Shown here piece after piece: positions 15,633-23,766 of a stretch of DNA of 64,000 nucleotides. The DNA comes from Pseudomonas thivervalensis. Its GTDB lineage: Bacteria > Pseudomonadota > Gammaproteobacteria > Pseudomonadales > Pseudomonadaceae. The notes beneath the pieces are model-generated. The model was not told where the DNA came from. It searched no databases and was given only the letters and a program-made list of their open reading frames with translations. The translations under genes were made by a program, and so were the position numbers. Position 1 is the stretch's first letter. Each line of letters opens with the position of its first letter. The stretch spans positions 62,001-126,000 of the forward strand of contig NZ_LHVE01000011.1 in assembly GCF_001269655.1 (NCBI RefSeq), written 5' to 3'.

Positions 15633-17741
15633 ATGAGCGTGAGCATCAATCTCGATCAGGCACAACAGACCTTCATCGTCGAGGCTCGGGAACAGTTGCA
15701 GGCGATGGAAGAGTCGCTGCTGCAACTGGAAACCGACCCCGGTGACGATGACGCCATCGGCGCGATCTTCCGGGCGGCCCACACGATCAAGGGTTCGGCC
15801 GGACTGTTCGGCCTGGAACCGATCGTCAGTTTTACCCACATCGTCGAAGACGTGCTCGACCGTCTGCGCAACGGCAGCGTCGAGGTGGACGCCGGCCTGA
15901 TCGCGGTGTTGCTCAAGTCCAGCGATCACATGCTGGAACTGATCAACGTGGCCGCCAACCAGGGCGGCGCGCTGCCGCCACCAGCCCTGCAACGGGAAGT
16001 GGAGCTGTGCCAGATCCTGCAGGAGTACCAGGCGCCCTCGCCCGTCGCGGCCTCGACGCCTACGCAGGAAACCGAAACACGTGAGCCCGGCGAAACGCGC
16101 CTCTGGCACCTTTCCCTGCGCTTCGGCCAGGACGTGTTCCGCAACGGCATGGACCCGCTGTCGTTCCTGCGCTACCTGCAAACCCTGGGTGAAATCGTCG
16201 ACATCACCACCTTGACCGACACCCTGCCCGCCGCCGAGGCCTGGGACGCCGAGTCCTGCTACCTGGGCTTCGACATCGCGTTTCGCTCGGCCGCCAGTCA
16301 TGGGGCGATCAACGAAGTGTTCGACTTCGTCCGGGAAGACTGCGAGATCGAGATCGTTGCCCAGGATGACGACATCGCCCCCCCGGCCAACACCGGCCTG
16401 ATGACCACGTCGCCAGAACCGGCCGAGGAAAGCACCGCGTTGGTGGCCACTGGCGAGTTGTTGGCCGACCAGCGCAAGACGCCGCGCATGCCCGCCCAGA
16501 TCGCCACCGACAAACAAGCGGTGAGCAGCGACAGCAAGGGCAAGGACGGCACCTATGTGCGGGTCAATGCCGACAAGCTCGACGAGTTGATCAACCTGGT
16601 AGGCGAACTGGTCATCGCCAGCGCCGGCGCCAGCCTGCTGGCCCGCACCTGCCACAACGATCCGTTGCAGGAAGCCACCTCATCGGTCTCCGGGCTGGTG
16701 GAAGAAATCCTCGACGGCGCCCTGCGCCTGCGCATGATCCCCATCGGCGAAACCTTCAACCGCTTCCGTCGGGTGGTGCGCGATGTCAGCCAGGAACTGG
16801 GCAAGGACATCGACCTGATCATCAGCGGTGCGGAGACCGAGCTGGACAAGACCGTGGTGGAAAAAATCGGCGACCCGCTCATGCACCTGCTGCGCAATGC
16901 CATGGACCACGGCATCGAAACCGCCGAGGCGCGGCTGGCGGCCGGCAAACCGGCCAAGGGGCACCTGCACCTCAACGCGTATCACGACTCCGGCAGCATC
17001 GTGCTGGAAATCGCCGACGATGGCGCCGGCCTGAACCGTGACCGGATCCTGGAAAAAGCCCAGGAACGCGGCCTGGTGCCGCCGGGTGCCAGCCCCACCG
17101 ACCAGGAAATCTACAACCTGATCTTCGAACCCGGCTTTTCCACCGCCCAGGCCGTGACCAACCTTTCGGGGCGGGGCGTGGGCATGGACGTGGTCAAGCG
17201 CAACATCACCCTGCTGCGCGGCACCGTCGACCTGGACAGCCAGCCCGGCAAAGGCACCGTGGTGCGCATCCGCCTGCCGCTGACCCTGGCGATCATCAAT
17301 GGTTTTTTGGTGGGCATCGGTCAGTCGACCTATGTCATTCCGCTGGACATGGTCCAGGAATGCATCGAGCTGAGCGAAGACGATGGACTCGCCAGCCGCG
17401 AACAAGGCTACCTCGACCTGCGCGGCGAGGTGCTGCCCCTGGTCTACCTGCGCGATCACTTCAGCCACGAAGGCCCGCCCGCGCGCCGGCAGAACGTGGT
17501 GGTGGTGCGCTACGCAGAACTCAAGGCCGGGCTGGTGGTGGACGATTTGCTGGGTGAATTCCAGACCGTGATCAAGCCGCTGGGCAAGCTGTTTGGCGCT
17601 CTTCGCGGCATCAGTGGCTCGACCATCCTGGGCAGTGGCGCCGTGGCGTTGATTCTCGACGTACCGGCGCTGCTCACCCAGATCGCCCAGACCGAAAACC
17701 GCTACACCCCGACTCAATTACAACAAGCCAACGCTCGCTGA
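15633..17741 (+). CDS. cheA: chemotaxis histidine kinase CheA
   Basis: A 702-residue kinase with the normal domain order. P1: FRAAHTIKGSAGLFG with phospho-His50. A P2-like segment (WHLSLRFGQDVFRNGMDPLS) lies near residue 155. P3 dimerisation starts about residue 310 (VRVNADKLDELINLVGELVI). P4 ATPase: LLRNAMDHGIE, DDGAGL, GRGVGMDVV. The CheW-like P5 occupies the last ~140 residues. It would phosphorylate the CheY and CheB of this operon. Start ATG at 15633; no strong Shine-Dalgarno was found, the STAS stop is 30 bases before. Confidence 0.93.
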   Translation: MSVSINLDQAQQTFIVEAREQLQAMEESLLQLETDPGDDDAIGAIFRAAHTIKGSAGLFGLEPIVSFTHIVEDVLDRLRNGSVEVDAGLIAVLLKSSDHMLELINVAANQGGALPPPALQREVELCQILQEYQAPSPVAASTPTQETETREPGETRLWHLSLRFGQDVFRNGMDPLSFLRYLQTLGEIVDITTLTDTLPAAEAWDAESCYLGFDIAFRSAASHGAINEVFDFVREDCEIEIVAQDDDIAPPANTGLMTTSPEPAEESTALVATGELLADQRKTPRMPAQIATDKQAVSSDSKGKDGTYVRVNADKLDELINLVGELVIASAGASLLARTCHNDPLQEATSSVSGLVEEILDGALRLRMIPIGETFNRFRRVVRDVSQELGKDIDLIISGAETELDKTVVEKIGDPLMHLLRNAMDHGIETAEARLAAGKPAKGHLHLNAYHDSGSIVLEIADDGAGLNRDRILEKAQERGLVPPGASPTDQEIYNLIFEPGFSTAQAVTNLSGRGVGMDVVKRNITLLRGTVDLDSQPGKGTVVRIRLPLTLAIINGFLVGIGQSTYVIPLDMVQECIELSEDDGLASREQGYLDLRGEVLPLVYLRDHFSHEGPPARRQNVVVVRYAELKAGLVVDDLLGEFQTVIKPLGKLFGALRGISGSTILGSGAVALILDVPALLTQIAQTENRYTPTQLQQANAR

Positions 17742-17774
17742 CGCTTTAGCAATTCCATGGAGAGGTACTTCCCA

Positions 17775-19433
17775 ATGAAATGGTTCTACGACCTTAGAAT
17801 CGCCACCAAACTGATCACTTCATTTCTTGTGGTGCTGGCGCTGACAGCCGTCATGGGGGTGTTCTCGATCATTCAACTGGGCCAGGTGAACCACACCGCC
17901 CTCGATATCCGTGAAAACTGGATGCCGTCCATGCGCGCCGCCTCCGGCATGCGTTTCTATGCGGCGAGCTATCGCCTCAAGGAAAATCGTCACATTGCCG
18001 CCGATTCCGAGCAGGAGCGCATCATCCTCGAGCAAGAAGCCGAGGAAGCCAGGAAGGCCTTCGACACGCGATTGGACACTTACGAAAAACTGCTCTCCAG
18101 CGCTGAAGATCGGCAGGTATTCGACACCACCCGCAACGACTGGGCCGCTTATCTGGCGATCAGCAAAGACCTTCTGGCACTGTCCCGGCAGAACCTGACC
18201 GAGCAGGCCAATGCGATGCTCAAGGGCGAGTCCAAGCGTCGGTTCGACCTGGTGACCGGCGACCTGCAAAAACTGGTCGAGCTCAACGCGGCTGGCGCTG
18301 ATGTCGCCAGTGCACACGGCACCAAGCTGTTCGAAAACGCACGCCTGTCGATCATCGCCGTGCTGGTCGCCGCCCTGCTGGTGGGCGTGGGCCTGGCACT
18401 GTTCATCTCGCGGATCATTTCTCGGCCGCTGAAACAGGCCGCCGTCGTCGCCGAACAATTGGCCGAAGGCAACCTGAACGCGAAAATCGAAGGCGGCTCC
18501 AAGGATGAAACCGGCATGGTGCTCAACGCCATGCAGAACATGGTCGGCAAGCTCTCGCACATCATTGGCGAAGTGCGTAACGCCGCGGACAACCTGGCCA
18601 GCGCCTCCGAAGAAGTCAGCGCCACCGCCCAATCGATGAGCCAGGCCACCAGCGAGCAGGCGGCCAGCGTCGAGGAAACCAGTGCCTCCATCGAGCAGAT
18701 GAGCGCCAGCATCAACCAGAACACCGAGAACGCCAAGGTCACCGACGGCATGGCCAGCAAGGCCGCCAAGGAAGCTACGGACGGCGGCGAATCGGTGCAG
18801 CAGACCGTGGTGGCGATGAAGAAAATCGCCCAGCGCATCAGCATCATCGACGACATCGCCTACCAGACCAACCTGCTGGCGCTCAACGCCGCCATCGAGG
18901 CCGCCCGCGCCGGTGAGCACGGCAAAGGCTTCGCGGTGGTCGCTGCCGAGGTGCGCAAACTGGCCGAACGCAGCCAGGTGGCCGCTCAGGAAATCGGCGA
19001 GCTGTCGTCCAGCAGTGTCGACATGGCGGAAAAGGCCGGCAACCTGCTCAACGAGATGGTCCCCTCGATCAACAAGACTTCGGACCTGGTGCAGGAAATC
19101 AGCGCCGCCTCCGAAGAACAGGCCGCCGGCGTGGCGCAGATCAACACCGCCATGACCCAGCTCAACCAGGTGACCCAGCAGAACGCTTCCAGCAGCGAAG
19201 AACTGGCCGCCACCGCCGAGGAAATGAGCAGCCAGGCCGAGCAACTGCAACAGGCCATGAGCTTCTTCACCCTCGACACGCCGCCCAAGTCCGCCATTCA
19301 GGTCGCCCGGGGCGACAACACCCCGGGGCCATCCAGCCGCAAACCGGCGCGGGCACCGGCACCGGTCATGCCCAAGGCGTTTGCCTACAACATGGCCAGC
19401 GCGCCGGACGAATCCGAGTTCACCCGGTTCTGA
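17775..19433 (+). CDS. methyl-accepting chemotaxis protein, transmembrane, with 4-helix-bundle sensor
   Basis: A 552-residue chemoreceptor: TM1 about residues 11-31, a periplasmic helical domain of about 155 residues resembling the four-helix-bundle MCP class, TM2 about 192-212, HAMP, then a long cytoplasmic coiled coil with tip IDDIAYQTNLLALNAAIEAA. After a flexible Pro/Ala tail it ends EFTRF, which fits the aromatic-x-x-Phe pattern of CheR-tethering pentapeptides. The ATG at 17775 follows GAGAGG. It lies between cheA and cheW, where P. aeruginosa Che2 has the soluble haem receptor Aer2/McpB; this protein lacks PAS domains, so its signal differs. Confidence 0.9.
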   Translation: MKWFYDLRIATKLITSFLVVLALTAVMGVFSIIQLGQVNHTALDIRENWMPSMRAASGMRFYAASYRLKENRHIAADSEQERIILEQEAEEARKAFDTRLDTYEKLLSSAEDRQVFDTTRNDWAAYLAISKDLLALSRQNLTEQANAMLKGESKRRFDLVTGDLQKLVELNAAGADVASAHGTKLFENARLSIIAVLVAALLVGVGLALFISRIISRPLKQAAVVAEQLAEGNLNAKIEGGSKDETGMVLNAMQNMVGKLSHIIGEVRNAADNLASASEEVSATAQSMSQATSEQAASVEETSASIEQMSASINQNTENAKVTDGMASKAAKEATDGGESVQQTVVAMKKIAQRISIIDDIAYQTNLLALNAAIEAARAGEHGKGFAVVAAEVRKLAERSQVAAQEIGELSSSSVDMAEKAGNLLNEMVPSINKTSDLVQEISAASEEQAAGVAQINTAMTQLNQVTQQNASSSEELAATAEEMSSQAEQLQQAMSFFTLDTPPKSAIQVARGDNTPGPSSRKPARAPAPVMPKAFAYNMASAPDESEFTRF

Positions 19434-19472
19434 CGGCCCGGTTCCACAGGCTTGCTTAAAGGAGAAAAGGCA

Positions 19473-20009
19473 ATGGGCGCCATCGCGACCACACGTCAAA
19501 CCGCCCTCGCGGTCGAGGAAGAAGCGCAATACCTGACGTTCATGCTCGGCACGGAGATGTTTGCCATCGGCATCCTGTGCATCAAGGAAATCATCGAGTA
19601 CGGCAACCTCACCGTGGTGCCGATGATGCCGGCCTTCGTGCGCGGGGTGATCAACCTGCGCGGCGCGGTCGTGCCGGTGGTGGATTTGTCGGCCCGGTTC
19701 GGCCGGCCGAATTCGGCGATCAGCCGGCGCTCGTGCGTGGTGATCATCGAGGCGTCCAGCGCCGATGGCCAGGCCCAGGACATTGGCCTGCTGGTGGACA
19801 CGGTGTCGGCGGTCCTGGAAATCCCGGCCTCGCAGATCGAACCGCCACCGAGCTTCGGCGCGAAGATCCGCGCCGACTTCATCAGTGGCATGGCCAAGGT
19901 CGATGGCAAGTTCGTCATCGTGCTGGAGGTGGACCGCGTGCTGTCCATCGACGAAATGTCCCAACTCGCCGAAGCCAGCCCGAACGCGCTGGAAGTGGAT
20001 GCCCCGTGA
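19473..20009 (+). CDS. cheW: CheW coupling protein
   Basis: A 178-residue adaptor joining receptors to CheA. Family marks are YLTFMLGTEMFAI, the VPMMPAFVRGVINLRG segment and VVPVVDLSARFG. AAAGGAG lies 9 bases before the ATG at 19473. The stop overlaps the GTG start of cheR (GTGA), indicating coupled translation. Confidence 0.92.
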   Translation: MGAIATTRQTALAVEEEAQYLTFMLGTEMFAIGILCIKEIIEYGNLTVVPMMPAFVRGVINLRGAVVPVVDLSARFGRPNSAISRRSCVVIIEASSADGQAQDIGLLVDTVSAVLEIPASQIEPPPSFGAKIRADFISGMAKVDGKFVIVLEVDRVLSIDEMSQLAEASPNALEVDAP

Positions 20010-20842
20010 ACGCCGATATCTGCAAGGAACGCACGCTGAACGCGCAGGCGCTCACTGACCGGGAGTTCGGCCAGTTCCAGTCCTGGCTGTACCAGGCCGC
20101 GGGCATCAGCCTGTCCGAGGCCAAGAAAGCCCTGGTGGCCGGGCGTTTGTTCAAGCGCCTCAAGCACTATGGTCTGGACAGCTACGGCGAGTATTTCAAG
20201 CTGATCATGAACGGCCAGCGCACCGATGAACTGCAGGTGGCGCTGGACCTGCTGACGACCAACGAGACCTACTTTTTCCGCGAACCCAAGCATTTCGATT
20301 TCCTGCGTCAACACGTACTGCCCCACGCCACGCCGGGCAAGACGTTCCGCCTGTGGAGCGCGGCCAGCTCGTCGGGGGAAGAACCCTACAGCCTGGCCAT
20401 GACCCTGGCCGAAGGGCTCGGCACCACGCCTTGGGAAGTCATCGGTTCGGACATCAGCAGCCAGGTGCTGGCCAAGGCACGCTCCGGGCATTACCCGATG
20501 GAACGCGCCCGCACCCTGCCCCAGCCGCTGCTGGTGAAATACTGCCTCAAGGGCACCGGCAGCCAGCAAGGCACGTTCCTCATCGACCGGGCGTTGCGCA
20601 ACCGGGTCAACTTCATCCAGGTCAACCTCAACGACACCTTGCCGGAGCTGGGGGAATTCGATGTGATCTTCCTGCGCAACGTCATGATCTATTTCGACCA
20701 ACCCACCAAAAGCAAAGTGGTTGCCCGCCTGATCCCCCGGCTCAAGCCCGGCGGGTATTTCATCGTCAGCCACTCGGAAAGCCTAAACGGTGTGTCCGAT
20801 GCGTTGAAACTGGTGGCGCCATCGATCTACCGCAAACCATGA
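20006..20842 (+). CDS. cheR: chemotaxis protein methyltransferase CheR
   Basis: A 278-residue SAM-dependent enzyme that methylates glutamates of the receptors. Visible: TTNETYFFRE, the SAM-binding WSAASSSGEEPYSLAM, and FDVIFLRNVMIYFD. The start is a GTG at 20006 that overlaps the cheW stop by four bases. A beta-subdomain is present, as needed to bind pentapeptide-bearing receptors, consistent with the FTRF tail on the receptor two genes upstream. Confidence 0.92.
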   Translation: MNADICKERTLNAQALTDREFGQFQSWLYQAAGISLSEAKKALVAGRLFKRLKHYGLDSYGEYFKLIMNGQRTDELQVALDLLTTNETYFFREPKHFDFLRQHVLPHATPGKTFRLWSAASSSGEEPYSLAMTLAEGLGTTPWEVIGSDISSQVLAKARSGHYPMERARTLPQPLLVKYCLKGTGSQQGTFLIDRALRNRVNFIQVNLNDTLPELGEFDVIFLRNVMIYFDQPTKSKVVARLIPRLKPGGYFIVSHSESLNGVSDALKLVAPSIYRKP

Positions 20843-21336
20843 ACGCCGCCATCCGGGACGTGGCCGAGGTGTACCTGGCGCCGGGGGAATTCCGCTTCGC
20901 CACCTGCCCGACCCGCCTGCGCACGATCCTCGGCTCTTGCGTGGCGATCACGCTGTGGCATCCCGAACGCCGGATCGGCGCCATGTGCCACTTCATGCTA
21001 CCCAGTCGCGTACGCTGCTCCACCGCGCTGAACGGCATTTACGCCGACGAAGCCATCGAACTGTTCATCCGCCAGGCCCGGGCCCACCACACCGAACCCG
21101 AGGACTACCAACTCAAGCTGTTCGGCGGTGGTGAGATGTTCCCCGAGCTGCAACGCCATGTGCCCTATGGCGATGTGGCGCGGCTGAACGTCAACGCCGC
21201 GCTGGAAATGGCCGCCCTCTATCGCCTCGACCTGATCGCCCAGGACATGGGCAGCACCGGTCACCGCAGCATCATCTTCGACCTGTGCAGCGGCGATGTG
21301 TGGGTCAGGCACCAACCCTTAAGGACCCGGCACTGA
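20839..21336 (+). CDS. cheD: chemoreceptor glutamine deamidase CheD
   Basis: A 165-residue CheD. The catalytic cysteine lies in RTILGSCVAITLWH and the histidine in GAMCHFMLP; FGGGEMFPEL and DMGSTGHRSIIFDL are also family blocks. It deamidates receptor glutamines. The ATG overlaps the cheR stop (ATGA). Two bases separate its stop from the cheB start. Confidence 0.92.
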   Translation: MNAAIRDVAEVYLAPGEFRFATCPTRLRTILGSCVAITLWHPERRIGAMCHFMLPSRVRCSTALNGIYADEAIELFIRQARAHHTEPEDYQLKLFGGGEMFPELQRHVPYGDVARLNVNAALEMAALYRLDLIAQDMGSTGHRSIIFDLCSGDVWVRHQPLRTRH

Positions 21337-21338
21337 CC

Positions 21339-22412
21339 ATGTCAAAAAAGATCAATGTATTGCTGGTGGATGACTCTGCCGTGGTGCGCCAGGTGTTGCT
21401 GGCGATTCTCAGCGACACACCGGATATCCACGTCATGGGCGCGGCGTCCGACCCGATTTTCGCCATGGACAAACTGGCCAAGGAATGGCCCGACGTGATC
21501 GTGCTGGACGTGGAGATGCCGCGCATGGACGGCATCACCTTCCTGAAAAAAATCATGAGCGAGCGCCCCACGCCGGTGGTGATCTGCTCGTCCCTGACGC
21601 CCCGGGGCGCGGAAACGACGTTGCAGGCGATGGCCGCCGGCGCGGTGGAAATCATCACCAAGCCCACCACCGGCCTGAAGAATTTCCTATTGGAATCGGC
21701 GCCGGAACTGGTCTCGGCCATCCGCGCCGCCGCCCAGGTCAACGTGCGCAACCTGGGCAAACGCCCGGCCCCGGCCGCGCTGACGCCGGCGACCAAACTC
21801 ACGGCAGACGCCATGCTGCCCGCCGCCAACGGCCACGCCATGGCGCAGACCACCGAGCGCATCGTCGCCCTGGGCACCTCCACCGGCGGCACGCAGGCCC
21901 TGGAGGCGGTGCTCACCGCCCTGCCGAGGGTGTGTCCGGGCATCGTTATCGTCCAGCACATGCCGGAAAAATTCACCGCTTCGTTCGCCGCCCGGCTCAA
22001 CAGCCTGTGCCAGATCGAAGTGCGCGAAGCCCGCAACAACGACCGCATCCACCCGGGCCTGGCGCTCATCGCACCGGGCGGCAAACACATGATGGTGACC
22101 CGCAGCGGCGCGTTCTATCACGTGCAAGTGGTGGACGGCCCGCTGGTCAACCGCCATCGGCCTTCGGTGGATGTGTTGTTCCGCTCAGTCGCCAAATTCG
22201 CCGGCCGCAACGCCACCGGCGTCATCATGACCGGCATGGGCGACGACGGCGCCCGCGGCCTGAAGGAAATGCTCGACGCCGGCGGCAGCACCGTGGCCCA
22301 GGACGAAGCCAGCTGCGTGGTCTTCGGCATGCCCAAGGAAGCGATCAAGCTCAATGCTGCGCAACGGGTGATGGGGTTGCAGGAGATTGCGCAGGTGATT
22401 TTGCATCGCTAA
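21339..22412 (+). CDS. cheB: protein-glutamate methylesterase / deamidase CheB
   Basis: A 357-residue response regulator enzyme. Receiver domain: LLVDDSAVVRQV with the phosphoacceptor in VLDVEMPRMDG. Methylesterase domain: ALGTSTGGTQALEAVL (nucleophilic Ser), VQHMPEKFTASFA (His), TGMGDDGARGLKEM (Asp). It removes receptor methyl groups when phosphorylated by CheA. Last gene of the operon; no clear intrinsic terminator was seen after it, but REP-like sequence begins about 40 bases later. Confidence 0.93.
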   Translation: MSKKINVLLVDDSAVVRQVLLAILSDTPDIHVMGAASDPIFAMDKLAKEWPDVIVLDVEMPRMDGITFLKKIMSERPTPVVICSSLTPRGAETTLQAMAAGAVEIITKPTTGLKNFLLESAPELVSAIRAAAQVNVRNLGKRPAPAALTPATKLTADAMLPAANGHAMAQTTERIVALGTSTGGTQALEAVLTALPRVCPGIVIVQHMPEKFTASFAARLNSLCQIEVREARNNDRIHPGLALIAPGGKHMMVTRSGAFYHVQVVDGPLVNRHRPSVDVLFRSVAKFAGRNATGVIMTGMGDDGARGLKEMLDAGGSTVAQDEASCVVFGMPKEAIKLNAAQRVMGLQEIAQVILHR

Positions 22413-22453
22413 CAGGAACCGACCCCACAGTGAAGCTCGATCAGGGCGGTGAA

Positions 22454-22505
22454 GATCGTTCCTCACGCTCCGCGTGGGAATGCCGCCAGGGACGCTCCGC
22501 GTTCC
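22454..22505. repeat. REP unit of the RAYT-linked class, left flank
   Basis: GATCGTTCCTCACGCTCCGC and GTGGGAATGCC form a palindromic unit, followed by a shorter copy GGACGCTCCGCGTTCC. The same class lies on the other side of the RAYT gene at 23163-23275. Confidence 0.75.
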
Positions 22506-22518
22506 AACTTCACAACGG

Positions 22519-23052
22519 TCAATACCATCGCTGAATCTCAATCAACCCTTCCATCCCTGCATAATTGCGCGCACTGGAGTAGCGCCAGTGCTCCGGTAAC
22601 TCCACATACCCGCGCTTCACTGGGTTGAAATGTATGTAATCCAATTTCTGGCGCATGACCGCTTCGCTATAGATCTGCTCCGCATGTGAGCCTTCTTGCC
22701 AGAGCTGATAGACCCTGTCCTGCTTATGCGCTCGCTTGCTGAACCGCAGGCGTTGCAATGCCCGCTCAGCCCCCTTGCTCTGCAGGTCATTGATAATCTG
22801 GCGCGCCGTAAAGGATTTGAACTGACGCAAGCACTTACTCAGATTCGGAGCCTGGGCAACGAAATGCAGATGGTTTTCCAGAACGACATAGCCGAATAAC
22901 TGCAAGCTCTGATGGGTTTGCTGATAGCGCCAGCACCCAAGCAGGTGCTCAACGAGATAGGGCCGTATGAACAGCGGCAACCACTCCATCAAGGTGCAGG
23001 TGAGAAAATGGGGTTTTTCGGGTTCGGTGATGACGTAGCGGCTCCGGCCCAT
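22519..23052 (-). CDS. REP-associated tyrosine transposase (RAYT)
   Basis: A 177-residue Y1/HUH-type transposase of the RAYT family (IS200/IS605-related). The HUH motif is ENHLHFVAQ, and the family block HFNPVKRGYV lies near the C-terminus with YSEAVMRQKLDYI before it. RAYTs are thought to have spread REP/BIME elements and cut at REP hairpins. The ATG at 23052 follows AAGGAAGG. REPs of one class bracket the gene on both sides, as expected for a RAYT and its own target class. No terminal repeats of an autonomous IS were seen. Confidence 0.88.
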   Translation of the reverse strand: MGRSRYVITEPEKPHFLTCTLMEWLPLFIRPYLVEHLLGCWRYQQTHQSLQLFGYVVLENHLHFVAQAPNLSKCLRQFKSFTARQIINDLQSKGAERALQRLRFSKRAHKQDRVYQLWQEGSHAEQIYSEAVMRQKLDYIHFNPVKRGYVELPEHWRYSSARNYAGMEGLIEIQRWY

Positions 23053-23162
23053 TGGATGCCTTCCTTTGCGGCGTGGGGAATGACCATGTTGCCGGTTTCG
23101 AGGCGTTTGGGGATAGACGAACAGGACTCGGAGCATGTGGGAAGGGTCGGTAAACCCTCGAT

Positions 23163-23275
23163 GATCGCTCCCCCGCTCTGCGTGGGAATGCAGCCCGGGA
23201 TGCTCTGCGTCCCTTCAAGAGCCGAACGCGGAGCGTCCGTAGAGGCATTCCCACGCAGAGCGTGGGAACGATCGA
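23163..23275. repeat. REP doublet of the RAYT-linked class, right flank
   Basis: CGCTCTGCGTGGGAATGCAG and a reversed copy GCATTCCCACGCAGAGCGTG, with GGATGCTCTGCGTCCC and GAACGCGGAGCGTCC between. Long palindromic structure upstream of the RAYT gene. Confidence 0.8.
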
Positions 23276-23301
23276 CCACATGACGCTTCTGCAGCGTGTG
23301 C

Positions 23302-23385
23302 CTATACGGGCGAAATCGTTGCCAGCACGCCGATCAAAAGAGTCAGCGCCAAAAACCCACCCAAAAAAATCGCCATCTTCGCCAT
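23302..23385 (-). CDS. 27-residue membrane miniprotein
   Basis: A short reading frame starting MAKMAIFLGGFLALTLLIGV and ending TISPV, i.e. a single hydrophobic helix with a basic N-terminus. CAGGAG lies 6 bases before the ATG, an excellent Shine-Dalgarno. Single-helix miniproteins of this kind occur in many Pseudomonas and are often missed. Function is unknown; it stands between the RAYT element and the ABC transporter. Confidence 0.55.
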   Translation of the reverse strand: MAKMAIFLGGFLALTLLIGVLATISPV

Positions 23386-23766
23386 GAGCACTCCTGAACC
23401 AAAAAATTGCGGCACACGGGCCGCCTGACAGGCAAACCGCGTGGTTATTCTGGGGTGGGGGCCGGGTTCATTACAGAGGCACCTGACGCAGGAAAATACG
23501 GATCAGACGAACGCCCTCCAGCCCTTGTCGCGCAACTTTCAATAGGCGACAAAAGATAAAACCCCGCCGCTAAGTTCTCTCACCGAAGGGAACGGATATA
23601 CCAACGTATATTTTCATGTCCCAAGTCAGCGTGGTCATCGGCCCGGGCAACACTTAGTCTTGCCGGGCATTCAACGCCCTCGTCCAAGTGCACTTCAACT
23701 TCATCACGTCCAATGATCGCAAGTGTGGTCGCAGCCCTGGTTTTCAAAGCGTAATAGAGGTGATCC
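23386..23766. other. intergenic region before the ABC transporter
   Basis: About 380 bases without a convincing gene. It holds a small perfect palindrome ATATAC-CAAC-GTATAT (23596-23611), a possible operator for the downstream transporter operon, and a GC-rich inverted repeat around CCCGGGCAACACTTAGTCTT / GCCGGGC near 23642-23666. No terminator or tRNA was seen. Confidence 0.4.

Noticed and set aside
14919..16655. 578-codon minus-strand open frame over cheY, STAS and cheA
   Set aside because: Shadow of GC-rich genes; no start signal or domain.
17820..19964. 714-codon open frame on the minus strand across the second mcp and cheW
   Set aside because: Glycine/histidine-rich antisense shadow of real coding DNA at high GC; the plus strand carries clear MCP and CheW motifs.
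22519..23052. Calling the RAYT an IS200/IS605 insertion sequence
   Set aside because: No IS ends or TnpB-like gene; REPs of one class on both sides fit a RAYT better.
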